Notes: generated by a model not told the origin, from the letters alone. Shown: positions 23,555 through 32,179, numbered from the stretch's first letter. The stretch is 46,788 nucleotides of DNA from PALSA-1336 sp038203095 (GCA_038203095.1 JBBREH010000006.1:1-46788), one strand, 5' to 3'. A program made the numbers and translations.

Positions 23555-24874
23555 TTATGAGTTATAAATATTGGACAGCTCTTCCTTAACCACACTTACT
23601 TCATCCCACTCTATTCTTTTGTTCCCCGGCAAGACCAAAAACTGCTCACTGCCTTTGCCGGTTATTAAAATTAAATCGCCGGTTTGAGAGATCTCTAACG
23701 CGCGATGAATTGCCACGCATCTGTCCAAAACAATTTTATATTCGGTTTTTTTAAGTTTAAAATCTTTTATACCCTTTTCAATGTCGCCAGCTATGGCGTC
23801 CGGGTTGGAGTCATACACGTCATCGTTGGTCACAATAATATAGTCAGCGAATTGGGCCGAGCTCCTGCCAAAAATAAATCTTTTACTCGCGTCACGATGC
23901 CCACCGGTGGACCCAAAAACGTGAATTAAGCGCTTATGGGGCAAGTTTGATGTAGCTTTCAGCGCGGCTGTAAAACTTGCCGGCTCACAACCGTAATCAA
24001 CAAAGATTCTTATTCCTAAATTATTTTCTACTTCCTGCATCCTGCCCGGTACGCCTTTAAAAACCCTTAACGCCTCTGCCGTCACGGCTAACTCCACACC
24101 CAACATATTGGCACAAGCCGCAGCTAAGGCGGCATTTTTTGTATTAAACTCACCGGGAATATTTAGACTAAACAGCACGTCGCGAATTTTGAATTCCAAA
24201 GCATTTTGCGAACCCGTAAAATTGCAATAAAAAATTTCCGGCGCGTCCGGCACTTTTATGCCTGTAAAACTCGTGCCAAATTTTTTGTCCGCCGGCGAAC
24301 TTAAAAAATAGCCGGACATAGCATCATCAAAATTTACGCCAATCATTTTTTTCGGGAAAAAAACTTTTCTTTTACTATCACCAAGTAAAGTAAACAGCTT
24401 ATTTTTAGCTGCCCGATAATTACCAAAACTACCGTGAGACTGTAAATGGGCTTCGGATAAATTGGTAAACAGCGCCACATCAAAATTAATGCCCAAGTGC
24501 CGGTTCTGAGCCAAACCTTCCGACGTGCATTCCACGACTGCATATCTACATCCATTGGACACCATTTGCGCCAAATGCTTTTGCAACAACCACCCCCCCG
24601 GCATACTAAGCCCGTGCTTGTTAATATAATCTTTCTCCCCGTCAAAAAAGTTTACCGTGGTAATATAGCCGGTTTTTAAGCCGGCCCAATTTAAAATATG
24701 CGCCAACATACCAGCAGTAGTTGATTTTCCCACCGTTCCTGTTAGGCCAATAACCATCATTTTTTGACTCGGCCACCCAAAATAAAAACTCGCCGCCAAA
24801 GCCAACACCCCATGATAATAAGGCCTAATAAATTTTAACAGAGCTTGGGGAATAATTTTTTTTATAAAGGACAT
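23555..24874 (-). CDS. Mur ligase, MurE-like (UDP-MurNAc-peptide synthetase)
   Basis: A 439-residue ATP-dependent ligase. The P-loop GTVGKSTT (46-53) replaces the usual GTNGKTT. LFTNLSEAHLQSHGSFGNYRAAKNKLF contains the MurE-like H-x-x-(S)H-G-(S)-x-x-N-Y-x-x-A-K stretch with the Lys that is carbamylated in the family. IFVDYGCEPASFTAAL and VFGSTGGHRDASKRF mark the C-terminal domain. The family's DNPR meso-DAP motif is replaced by NDDVYDSNP, so Lys or another diamino acid may be used (inference). A hydrophobic stretch sits at 21-33. A divergent -10 box (TATAAA, 24888-24883) lies 8 nt upstream. Confidence 0.82.
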   Translation of the reverse strand: MSFIKKIIPQALLKFIRPYYHGVLALAASFYFGWPSQKMMVIGLTGTVGKSTTAGMLAHILNWAGLKTGYITTVNFFDGEKDYINKHGLSMPGGWLLQKHLAQMVSNGCRYAVVECTSEGLAQNRHLGINFDVALFTNLSEAHLQSHGSFGNYRAAKNKLFTLLGDSKRKVFFPKKMIGVNFDDAMSGYFLSSPADKKFGTSFTGIKVPDAPEIFYCNFTGSQNALEFKIRDVLFSLNIPGEFNTKNAALAAACANMLGVELAVTAEALRVFKGVPGRMQEVENNLGIRIFVDYGCEPASFTAALKATSNLPHKRLIHVFGSTGGHRDASKRFIFGRSSAQFADYIIVTNDDVYDSNPDAIAGDIEKGIKDFKLKKTEYKIVLDRCVAIHRALEISQTGDLILITGKGSEQFLVLPGNKRIEWDEVSVVKEELSNIYNS

Positions 24875-24958
24875 GCCTGTATTTTATACTAAAATTCCAA
24901 ATAGCCAAAATCATAAAAATATCTTATACTATAAAAAAGAACTTCAGCTCGACACAAA
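24875..24958. promoter_or_regulatory. divergent promoter region of Mur ligase and Clp-N genes
   Basis: Minus strand: TATAAA (24888-24883), 8 nt from the Mur ligase ATG. Plus strand: TATACT (24925-24930), leaving a leader of about 22 nt for the Clp-N gene. The two -10 boxes point away from each other. Confidence 0.45.
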
Positions 24959-25819
24959 ATGAAAATCATATACCAAACTACCAATTTTGGATGGGGATTG
25001 ACCGCTTTTTTTGAAGGCATGAGACTGGTCTTTTCCGGAGAATTTAAAAATAGCCGGATTTGGAAAGAAAATGCCAGAAATTTTTTTGGTATGAAACCGA
25101 AAACTCCCAGGCAAAACCCAAAGAGTATTGTTAAAAATTTTGACCTCTACACGCTGTTTAGCCAAAAGGCACGCAATGCCTGGCAGGCGGCCTACAATAA
25201 CGCCAAAGAACGTAAAAGTCCGGTTTGTGTGGAAGATATTTTTCTGGCCTTAATCCGGGAGTCTTCCGTACAAAATTTATTTCATCGACTAAAAGTTAGT
25301 ACGGGTTCTGCTGAAAGTTTTTTAAACGACTACTTAAAACTTACCCAGGTCAACAACACGGCAACGGTAAAAAAGGTGCCCTTTGAGGCCTTTGCCATGG
25401 CCATGAAATTACACAATCATAAAGTCGGCTCATTTATGCTGTTAGGTGCTTTACTTAACCTCACCCCTGAAGAAAATATTTTACAAGCGATTTTTGAAAA
25501 TATTGGTCTTACCCAAGACAAACTAGAAGTCTTTGCGGTCAGGCATTTAAATTTAAACTACGAATTCCCGGCAAACTCCCGCAATGCCAAACTGCTTTAC
25601 TGCTTTAGGCAGGCAGAAATTTTAGAAAATCATTTTGGCTACTTTTATGAATTTCCTGCCATTGAGATAGCGGTAAATTTAAGCCAAGGCCAAACGTTAA
25701 AAGACTTGGAACATAAAAAGGCAATGCAATATTTAGTCAAAGCCGGAGCAATCGCCAAAAGCGTCGGTGTAAAGAATATTACGGAAGAAATGGTCAGACA
25801 AGCTGCCGCAAAAAAATGA
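24959..25819 (+). CDS. orphan Clp N-terminal-domain protein
   Basis: A 286-residue protein with a Clp-N type repeat at about residues 55-125 (FDLYTLFSQKARNAWQAAYNNAKERKSP then VEDIFLALIRES), matching the N-terminal substrate-adaptor domain of ClpA/ClpC chaperones. No Walker motif and no AAA+ module follow; residues 140-286 are helical (with a second Clp-N-like half around 140-200). The first 45 residues hold an amphipathic stretch (WGLTAFFEGMRLVFSGEF). It may be an adaptor or a chaperone remnant; this is inference. It ends in TGA at 25817-25819, so UGA is a stop in this genome. A palindromic repeat and a terminator follow. Confidence 0.65.
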   Translation: MKIIYQTTNFGWGLTAFFEGMRLVFSGEFKNSRIWKENARNFFGMKPKTPRQNPKSIVKNFDLYTLFSQKARNAWQAAYNNAKERKSPVCVEDIFLALIRESSVQNLFHRLKVSTGSAESFLNDYLKLTQVNNTATVKKVPFEAFAMAMKLHNHKVGSFMLLGALLNLTPEENILQAIFENIGLTQDKLEVFAVRHLNLNYEFPANSRNAKLLYCFRQAEILENHFGYFYEFPAIEIAVNLSQGQTLKDLEHKKAMQYLVKAGAIAKSVGVKNITEEMVRQAAAKK

Positions 25820-25821
25820 AT

Positions 25822-26034
25822 TACCCCGCACAAGCTGCGAAGTATCAACTGCAGCTGCTTGCCATTTCGACCCCTAAGCGCATTATGATGGGCGAGAAAT
25901 CTATTATTAACACACCTCTCTGCCTTCGTCCGCCTGAGACAGACTTTGACGGACACAGTCGGATACACCTGCCTGCCGGCAGGCTCGGGGTGAAAACCAC
26001 AGCAGAGCTGGGAGTATTAAACCCAAAGAGGATA
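25822..26034. repeat. intergenic palindromic repeat family, copy 1
   Basis: Contains CGCACAAGCTGCGAAG, GTATCAACTGCAGCT, an ATTTCGACCCC then GAGAAAT pair, CCTGCCTGCCGGCAGG and GATAATAAATCC. Copy 2 at 27186-27394 shares the AAGCTnCGA, GTATCAACTGCA and GATAATAAATCC blocks in the same order. It reads open in one frame by chance only. Confidence 0.55.
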
Positions 26035-26068
26035 ATAAATCCCGCCACCGGCGGGATTTATTTTTTTA
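26035..26068. terminator. bidirectional terminator between Clp-N gene and FemAB
   Basis: ATAAATCCCGCC and GGCGGGATTTAT pair perfectly with ACC as loop (26035-26061), followed on the plus strand by seven T. The stem overlaps the FemAB stop codon (26058-26060), so it serves both converging genes. Confidence 0.75.
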
Positions 26069-27092
26069 TAATTTTATTTGCCAATCGCGCGAATTTATAG
26101 CTTTGGTACAAAAGTGGTCTGCAAACAATATCGTAAGCTCCGCTGTAATTTACCACCTTACCTCCAAAGCCCTGCTTAAATCGGGTAAAACCTTTTTCCC
26201 CACCGGAGGAGACTTCGCTACCTCCTAAATCATACCTCTCCAAACCCTCAAACTTTGCATCCTGAATTGCTTGCCAATGCATTAAATACGGAGCCATTAA
26301 GTTCCTCTGTATTTCAGAAGAACCGCCGTACAAATACATTCTGGTTTTTCCAAAATCTACCATCACTCCGGAAGCTAAAAGCTGCCGACCGAATAATACT
26401 TTATAAATCCTGACGCGCAAACCGTCAAGGCTTTGCTGGGATGAAAAAAAATCTATCAAATTACGGTAGTAAGCTTGGTTATGTCCCCGGTATTGTTGCC
26501 TTATTTGAGTTTCAATAATTAAATCAATGGCTTCTTTAAAATAAAGCCCATGTCCCGGGGTTACAACCAGTTCACTTTGCACCAACACCCCGTGCTTCTG
26601 TGCCAGTTTAATGTTGTACCTGGTTTTAGGATGCATCAAAGCTAAAATTTCTTCCGGTTGTTTATTCAGCTCAACAACCATGGTAATGGCCGGTTGGATA
26701 TTAACCGTTTTTTTAGCCCCATCGCTTAAACCTTCAAATAAACAAATTGGTTCCACTCTAAAAAAAATCGCGCCCGGGAATTTTTTCTGCAATTCCAATC
26801 CTAAATCTTCAATCTTTAATTTTAGGTCTCCCACCGGCCCATACGGAGCATATAAATAATATTTTCCCAACGGTAAAGGCATTTTAATTAACTGGATTGA
26901 GCCAATAATTGAATCGACAGAATTTTTATTATCTTCATTATCATTTTTTAAAAAAAATCTATTAACCTGTCTTCCCAATTTTTCCTGCCAGCTCCCCCAT
27001 TCCCAGGATTGCAAAAAAGAACCAGTGGGCGAGTCTGCCACGAACTGGTTATATAAATCTTTCTGGTTTTCTGAAACTTCAACTAGTTTCAT
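26058..27092 (-). CDS. FemAB/FemX-type peptidyltransferase
   Basis: A 344-residue protein with a FemAB fold (tandem GNAT domains): TGSFLQSWEWGSWQEKLG (residues 20-37), a domain ending YLYAPYGPVG, TRYNIKLAQKHGVLV, and DLGGSEVSSGGEKGFTRFKQGFGGKVVNYSGAYDIV near the end. These enzymes add amino acids from charged tRNA to lipid II or peptidoglycan precursors. It therefore fits the Mur ligase nearby as a cell-wall function; the amino acid added is not evident. Start ATG 27092. It lies downstream of ruvA on the same strand but is separated by a repeat-rich gap. Confidence 0.82.
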   Translation of the reverse strand: MKLVEVSENQKDLYNQFVADSPTGSFLQSWEWGSWQEKLGRQVNRFFLKNDNEDNKNSVDSIIGSIQLIKMPLPLGKYYLYAPYGPVGDLKLKIEDLGLELQKKFPGAIFFRVEPICLFEGLSDGAKKTVNIQPAITMVVELNKQPEEILALMHPKTRYNIKLAQKHGVLVQSELVVTPGHGLYFKEAIDLIIETQIRQQYRGHNQAYYRNLIDFFSSQQSLDGLRVRIYKVLFGRQLLASGVMVDFGKTRMYLYGGSSEIQRNLMAPYLMHWQAIQDAKFEGLERYDLGGSEVSSGGEKGFTRFKQGFGGKVVNYSGAYDIVCRPLLYQSYKFARLANKIIKK

Positions 27093-27099
27093 GAATGAA

Positions 27100-27180
27100 T
27101 TTCAAATTACAAATACAAAATTTCAAATTACAAATTAACGCTCTGTCCGCTCTTTTAAAATTTGTAATTTGATATTTGAA
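27100..27180. repeat. AT-rich tandem and inverted repeats
   Basis: TTTCAAATTACAAAT occurs twice in tandem (27100-27114 and 27121-27135) and again inverted as AATTTGTAATTTGA at about 27159-27172. It forms an AT-rich fold-back before FemAB, likely untranscribed or a weak spacer. Confidence 0.45.
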
Positions 27181-27185
27181 ATGAA

Positions 27186-27394
27186 TGCTCCCCAGAGCAA
27201 GCTCCGAGGTATCAACTGCAACTCTCAGTTTACCAAATTGAGCAAGGGCGAGTGCTCCGCCAGTTGGCGGACGAACCCGAGTCGAGAGATCTGTCTAAGA
27301 CAGAAGATAATAAATCCCTCCACTCCTCGGATGCACTCGTCGGTCGGGATGGAACAAGAGCCACAGCCCGGAGCAAGCTCCGAGAAATTCTATT
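27186..27394. repeat. intergenic palindromic repeat family, copy 2
   Basis: Bordered by AGAGCAAGCTCCGAG at about 27191-27206 and GGAGCAAGCTCCGAG near 27380-27394. Inside are GTATCAACTGCA, TCCGCCAGTTGGCGGA (a small palindrome) and GATAATAAATCC. It diverges strongly from copy 1 except in the shared blocks. No gene is seen. Confidence 0.5.
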
Positions 27395-27403
27395 GATTAA
27401 ATT

Positions 27404-27955
27404 TTAGTGTTTACCTAAAATTTGCAACGCCTGCTTAAGCTGTTGCCCCTGCGGCTTAGTACTATCTATTTTATTAATTACTTCCCTAACCTCATTATGC
27501 TTATAACCCAAAGCCAATAGCGCGTCAAAAATTTCACTGCTTCCACTGCTACCCGTGGAGGTGCCAACCTTATTTTTTAATTCTACAATAATTTTTTCCG
27601 CGGTTTTCAGTCCCACCCCGCCAATTCGGGTAAATGCCGCGGAATCCTGACTAGCTATAGCTTGCCGTACCGACTCCATTGGAGCGGCCGAGAGTATTGC
27701 CAAAGCCATTTTAGGCCCCACTCCGCTAACTGTAATAAGAAGTTCAAAAAACTGTAGTGCCGTAAAATCCGGCAGGCCAAATAGGCTCTGTCCGTCATCG
27801 GCAACTTTATGATAAGTATAAAGAGCAATGCCATCGCCAAGCGATTTAGTTAACACGTCAGGCATTACAAAAACCTTATATCCAATACCACTATTCTCTA
27901 AAATAATATAAGTTAAACCTTTTTCTAAAATATTACCTTTTAAATATGCAATCAT
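27404..27955 (-). CDS. ruvA: Holliday junction branch-migration protein RuvA
   Basis: A 183-residue RuvA of normal length. Domain I beta-barrel at 1-62 (MIAYLKGNILEKGLTYIILENSGIGYKV). Two helix-hairpin-helix motifs follow: LLITVSGVGPKMALAILSA and FTRIGGVGLKTAEKIIVELKNK. A flexible linker (SSGSSEIF) leads to the C-terminal domain that binds RuvB. RuvB and RuvC are not in this window. The ATG at 27955 is preceded by TATAAT with TG one base upstream, 6 nt away, so it is probably leaderless. It is divergent from uvrB. Confidence 0.94.
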   Translation of the reverse strand: MIAYLKGNILEKGLTYIILENSGIGYKVFVMPDVLTKSLGDGIALYTYHKVADDGQSLFGLPDFTALQFFELLITVSGVGPKMALAILSAAPMESVRQAIASQDSAAFTRIGGVGLKTAEKIIVELKNKVGTSTGSSGSSEIFDALLALGYKHNEVREVINKIDSTKPQGQQLKQALQILGKH

Positions 27956-27975
27956 AATGATATTATATCAAAGCT
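27956..27975. promoter_or_regulatory. overlapping divergent promoters of ruvA and uvrB
   Basis: Only 20 bp separate the start codons. Minus strand: TATAAT (27967-27962), preceded by TGA, 6 nt from the ruvA ATG. Plus strand: TATTAT (27961-27966) or TATATC (27964-27969), 6-9 nt from the uvrB ATG. Their -10 boxes overlap, so the two repair genes cannot easily be transcribed at once. Confidence 0.5.
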
Positions 27976-30078
27976 ATGAATAAATTCATACTCAAATCTC
28001 AGTTCAAGCCTGCCGGCGACCAGCCTAAAGCCATTGAAGGTCTACTTAAATCGCTAAAAGCCAAACGCCACTACCAAACGCTTTTGGGCGTAACGGGTAG
28101 CGGCAAGACTTTTACTATGGCCAATGTCATAGAAAAAATCCAAAAACCCACCCTCATTATCTCCCACAACAAAACCTTAGCCGCCCAGCTCGCTGCCGAG
28201 TTCCAGGAATTTTTTCCGGACAATGCCGTGCATTATTTTGTAAGCTACTACGATTACTACCAGCCGGAAGTCTACATTCCCCGCAGTGACACTTACATAG
28301 AAAAAGAAACCCAAATTAACGAAGAAATTGACAGACTTAGAAATGCCGCTACTCAATCGCTTTTGTCCAGAAAAGATGTATTAATTGTTGCCAGTGTCTC
28401 TTGTATTTACGGTCTTGGCAGTCCGGCCAATTATTTAGATTTAGCTTTGGACATTAAGGCTGGCCAAAGTTTTAAACGCGACAAACTTTTAAGGCGCCTG
28501 ACCGATTTGCAATTTCACAGAAATGACATAGATCTCCAGCGTTCCACCTTCCGAGTTCAGGGAGATGTAGTTGAGATAATTCTTTCTTCCGAGGATACAA
28601 TTATTCGTATGGATTTTTTTGGTGACACACTAGAAAAAATAGAACGGCTGGACGCCGTCTCCGGACATAAATTGGAAAACCTAAAAGAATTTACCATTTT
28701 TCCGGCCAAACATTTTGTCACGCCGGAGGATAAATTAAAAAGTGCCATAGAGGACATTCGTTTGGAACTGGTCGAACAATTAAAACTCTTTAAAACACAA
28801 GGCAAAGTGTTAGAGGCTGCACGTTTGGAGCAGCGCACTAATTTTGATATTGAGATGCTCACCAATACCGGTTTTGTAGCGGGAATAGAAAATTATTCCA
28901 GAGTTATGGAGGGCCGCGAAGCCGGCAGCCCTCCTTCCACTTTGATAGATTATTTTCCCGATGACTTTCTGCTGTTTATAGACGAATCACACCAAACCAT
29001 TCCGCAAATCGGCGCTATGTACGAAGGTGATAAATCCCGCAAAACCACTTTGGTTGACTACGGCTTCCGTTTACCATCTGCGCTGGATAACCGCCCTTTG
29101 CGGTTTGAGGAGTTCGAGAAAAAAATTAACCAAGCCGTGTTCGTATCCGCCACCCCGGCCGAATTTGAAATTGAACGTTCCCTAACACAAAAAGATACTA
29201 AATTTATTAGCAAGTCTAAACGCACAGAAGGGGAATCGGAGGCATTTAACGCCAAAATGTTGAGCTTTTCCGCCAAAGGCGGATTAAATCCTCCCAGCAT
29301 AGTTGAACAAATCATCCGTCCCACAGGCTTAATTGACCCCAGTATAGAAATCAAACCCATTAAAAACCAAGTTGACGATTTAACCGAACGAATAAAAGAG
29401 CGAGTGAGCAAACACCAGCGCGTGCTGGTGGCCACGCTCACCAAACGCATGGCCGAAGAACTCACGGAATATTTAAAAGAGGATGGCGTAAAAGTTCAAT
29501 ATTTACACAGCGATGTTGATACTTTTGAGCGTCTGGAAACTTTGCGGGATTTACGCCTGGGAGTTTACGATGTATTAGTCGGTATTAATCTGCTTCGGGA
29601 AGGACTAGATTTACCGGAAGTCTCGCTAGTCGCCATATTAGATGCCGATAAGGAAGGATTTTTAAGATCGGAGACTTTTTTTATGCAAATGATGGGCCGC
29701 GCCGCCCGGCACCTTGAAGGTCACGTGGTAATGTATGCCGACCGCGTGACCGGCTCTATGCAACGCGCGATTGACGAAACAACAAGAAGGCGCGACGCGC
29801 AAATTACCTACAACAAAAAACATAAAATTACGCCTAAAGGCATTCAAAAAGCTATTGGTGATTCGCGAATGTCCGGTAGCAAAAAACAAATTGAAGACGA
29901 AGAAGAACGGAAAATTGACCCGGGCAAAATGACGGCCGAGGAAATTAAATTCTATCTTTACGAACTGGGTGAACAAATGGATCTGGCGGCAAAAAACCTG
30001 GAGTTCGAGACCGCCGCACGCATTCGTGATAAAATCAGCGAAATCAAAAAAATCCAAAAGTTATCATCAAAAAAATAA
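27976..30078 (+). CDS. uvrB: excinuclease ABC subunit B
   Basis: A 700-residue UvrB, usual length. Walker A LLGVTGSGKTFTM (37-49), the beta-hairpin region YYDYYQPEVYIPRSDTYIEKE near 92-112, DESHQTIPQIGAMYEGDKSRK, LVGINLLREGLDLPEVSLVAILDADKEGFLRS, and the C-terminal UvrC-binding UVR domain (MDLAAKNLEFETAARIRDKISEIK, about 665-690). UvrA and UvrC are absent from the window. The gene is divergent from ruvA with a 20-bp gap. The stretch 30079-30306 follows. Confidence 0.97.
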   Translation: MNKFILKSQFKPAGDQPKAIEGLLKSLKAKRHYQTLLGVTGSGKTFTMANVIEKIQKPTLIISHNKTLAAQLAAEFQEFFPDNAVHYFVSYYDYYQPEVYIPRSDTYIEKETQINEEIDRLRNAATQSLLSRKDVLIVASVSCIYGLGSPANYLDLALDIKAGQSFKRDKLLRRLTDLQFHRNDIDLQRSTFRVQGDVVEIILSSEDTIIRMDFFGDTLEKIERLDAVSGHKLENLKEFTIFPAKHFVTPEDKLKSAIEDIRLELVEQLKLFKTQGKVLEAARLEQRTNFDIEMLTNTGFVAGIENYSRVMEGREAGSPPSTLIDYFPDDFLLFIDESHQTIPQIGAMYEGDKSRKTTLVDYGFRLPSALDNRPLRFEEFEKKINQAVFVSATPAEFEIERSLTQKDTKFISKSKRTEGESEAFNAKMLSFSAKGGLNPPSIVEQIIRPTGLIDPSIEIKPIKNQVDDLTERIKERVSKHQRVLVATLTKRMAEELTEYLKEDGVKVQYLHSDVDTFERLETLRDLRLGVYDVLVGINLLREGLDLPEVSLVAILDADKEGFLRSETFFMQMMGRAARHLEGHVVMYADRVTGSMQRAIDETTRRRDAQITYNKKHKITPKGIQKAIGDSRMSGSKKQIEDEEERKIDPGKMTAEEIKFYLYELGEQMDLAAKNLEFETAARIRDKISEIKKIQKLSSKK

Positions 30079-30306
30079 GTCTCTTCGCAGGTTACCTAAT
30101 TACTTTTTCATAAGCCTCTGCTGTTTGCCACGCTATTTGATACACAACCTCATTAGCTGGCTAATGTCTTTACTGATAATTAAAACTGCAAAAATTTGCG
30201 TCCGGAAAGAGAACATAACCACACTGTCAACAAAAATGACCGAATTGTCCGGCTGTCGAATCTTCTTCTTTATTTATAAATTTAATATTGTTATACTAGA
30301 TATATT
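30079..30306. other. intergenic between uvrB and the APC permease, with promoter
   Basis: CATTAGC, two bases, GCTAATG at 30151-30166 is an inverted repeat that may end uvrB. A -10 box TATACT (30292-30297) with TG one base upstream (extended -10) ends 9 nt before the permease ATG, so that mRNA has almost no leader. No gene is seen. Confidence 0.45.
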
Positions 30307-31710
30307 ATGAATTCTAATCTCCAAACTAACATTTCGAATGAAGACGACCGCGATATTATAGAAGCTGGTTATAGGCCTCAGCTCCATCGAAGTTTAAATT
30401 TTTTTACTTCGTTTGCTGTATCCTTTTCTTTTATGTCAGTTCTGATGGGGATATTTTCTAATTATGGTTATGTATTAGGTAAGGCTGGTCCTTTTGGCCT
30501 ATGGACCTGGATACTTGTGGCCATTGGGCAATTGCTGGTTTCTTTAGTTTTTGCTGAAATGGCAGGTCGTATTCCTCTTACCGGTTCGCTTTATAATTGG
30601 AATAACAAACTTAGCTACCCCGCTATCGCCGTAACAGTTCACTGGCTCACAGTTTTTGCCTATTCTATTGGCGGCGCTGGAATAATTGTTGCCCTAATGG
30701 GACCTCTACAATCTTTTTTGGGTAAAAACTTGGAAATGGGAACAATCCGCTGGATTGGAATGGGAATATTTCTGGTTCAGCTACTAATAAATGTCTATGG
30801 TGTGCGACTTGCCGCGCTTATTAATAGATGGGCGGTCATAGCTGAAATTCTGGCAATTATTCTTTTTGGCTTGGCCCTGGTATTAATTCTATTATTCAAA
30901 GGGCAAGCTCACCCAAGTTATTTAATTATGAGGTCCGTAAATTCAACATCTTATTGGCCAGCTTTTTTTACTTGCACTTTATTAGGGGCTTGGACGATAT
31001 TTGGATTCGAAACTCCATCGGACTTGTCCGAAGAAACCATCAATGCTAAACAAGTTACACCCAAAAGCATAATCTCTTCTGTTTTGGCCTCTGCTTTATT
31101 AGGGCTATTTTTTTTAACCGTTCTAACTATTGCAATTCCAAATTTGACAAGTATCAGCACTGCTACTGACCCAGTATCAGCCATTATTTTGTTTCATTTT
31201 GGAAATCTGCCAACTAAAATTTTCTTATTTTGTGTTTTGTTGGCCATGTTTGCAACTTCACTGCTTGCAATTACCTTAGCTTCACGACTTTTATTTGCTG
31301 TCTCTCGTGATAAGCATTTTATTGGACATAAAGAATTTTCAAAAATATCTTCTCATGGCGCTCCATTCTACGCAGCCTTACTCGCAACGCTTATAGAAGT
31401 AATCATTTTTCTAACAATGTATGGCTTATCTGCCTTGTATGCTTCTGGTGTTGTTTTACTTTTTACCGCCTACTTAATTACTGTGGTAAATTTTGCTTTT
31501 GGCATCAAAAAATTACCTCCTACAAAAAATTTTGCTTTAGGCAAATGGCATTGGCCAATTGCCATTCTGGCTATTTGCTGGCTTGTGGCACAAATTGGTA
31601 TTTTGACTTTTCCTGCAGAATTTCATTTTGCGGCTTTAATAGGCGGGGGCATTATCATATTTAGCGCACTTCAATATTCCCTGTATGCATTTTTTAGTAA
31701 AAACGCCTAA
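30307..31710 (+). CDS. APC-family amino acid permease
   Basis: A 467-residue polytopic transporter with about 12 hydrophobic segments. The N-terminal LHRSLNFFTSFAVSFSFMSVLMGIFSNYG and AEMAGRIPLTGSLYNW are typical of the APC superfamily (GABA/amino acid permease type), as is the GFETPSDLSEETINAKQVTPKSI stretch near residue 235. The substrate (an amino acid or amine) is inference. Patescibacteria are usually auxotrophic, so an uptake role makes sense. Base composition by eye is like the neighbours. It stands alone between uvrB and rpsT. Confidence 0.88.
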   Translation: MNSNLQTNISNEDDRDIIEAGYRPQLHRSLNFFTSFAVSFSFMSVLMGIFSNYGYVLGKAGPFGLWTWILVAIGQLLVSLVFAEMAGRIPLTGSLYNWNNKLSYPAIAVTVHWLTVFAYSIGGAGIIVALMGPLQSFLGKNLEMGTIRWIGMGIFLVQLLINVYGVRLAALINRWAVIAEILAIILFGLALVLILLFKGQAHPSYLIMRSVNSTSYWPAFFTCTLLGAWTIFGFETPSDLSEETINAKQVTPKSIISSVLASALLGLFFLTVLTIAIPNLTSISTATDPVSAIILFHFGNLPTKIFLFCVLLAMFATSLLAITLASRLLFAVSRDKHFIGHKEFSKISSHGAPFYAALLATLIEVIIFLTMYGLSALYASGVVLLFTAYLITVVNFAFGIKKLPPTKNFALGKWHWPIAILAICWLVAQIGILTFPAEFHFAALIGGGIIIFSALQYSLYAFFSKNA

Positions 31711-31831
31711 AAAATAACTTACCTTTTAAAAAAAGTATTTAAACCTCGCTCTTGATAAAATTCCCTAGTTTTGCTAAGATATTCAAGTTCCCTATTAAAT
31801 TCTTTATGCGTGTCGCATTAATTTAATGAGA

Positions 31832-31860
31832 TGAACAGTTAAAATGCAAACTTTTATACT
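31832..31860 (+). promoter_or_regulatory. rpsT promoter
   Basis: TGAACA (31832-31837), a 17-nt spacer and TATACT (31855-31860), giving a leader of about 9 nt. A second candidate, TTGATA (31752-31757) with TAAGAT (31775-31780), 17 nt apart, would give a leader of about 90 nt. Confidence 0.5.
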
Positions 31861-31875
31861 TAATAAAAATTCTAA

Positions 31876-32139
31876 ATGCCCAATACTAAAAGTGCCGCTA
31901 AGGCAATGAGACAGGCAATTCGCCGCAGAACCAGAAATATTAAAACCAAAGACAATTTTAAGTCTGCGGTCAAAGAAGTTAAAAAGTTCATAACAGAAGG
32001 CAAAAAAAGCGAAGCCGTGGTAGCCATGAAAATGGCCATGTCCAAGCTCGACAAGGCCGTAAAGACCAACGTAATTCACAAGAACAAGTCTTCCAGACTT
32101 AAATCTCGCATAGCCAAAGCACTAGCTAAAGTTAAATAA
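31876..32139 (+). CDS. rpsT: 30S ribosomal protein S20
   Basis: An 87-residue, very basic protein with the S20 pattern MPNTKSAAKAMRQAIRRRTRNI at the N terminus, then KKFITEGKKSEAV and SKLDKAVKTNVIHKNKSSRLKSRIAKAL at the C terminus. S20 binds 16S rRNA in the small subunit body and is assembled early. It is followed within 8 nt by a strong terminator. Length is normal for the family. Confidence 0.96.
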   Translation: MPNTKSAAKAMRQAIRRRTRNIKTKDNFKSAVKEVKKFITEGKKSEAVVAMKMAMSKLDKAVKTNVIHKNKSSRLKSRIAKALAKVK

Positions 32140-32146
32140 AAAATTC

Positions 32147-32179
32147 AAAAGACCGCCCAATTTAAATGGGCGGTCTTTT
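32147..32179 (+). terminator. rpsT terminator
   Basis: AAAAGACCGCCCA and TGGGCGGTCTTTT pair perfectly over 13 bp around ATTTAAA, then T. It lies 8 nt past the rpsT stop. Confidence 0.85.

Noticed and set aside
25816..26100. An open frame of 94 codons on the plus strand
   Set aside because: It lies in the repeat and terminator region; its sequence is low-quality and overlaps the FemAB end, so it is a chance frame.
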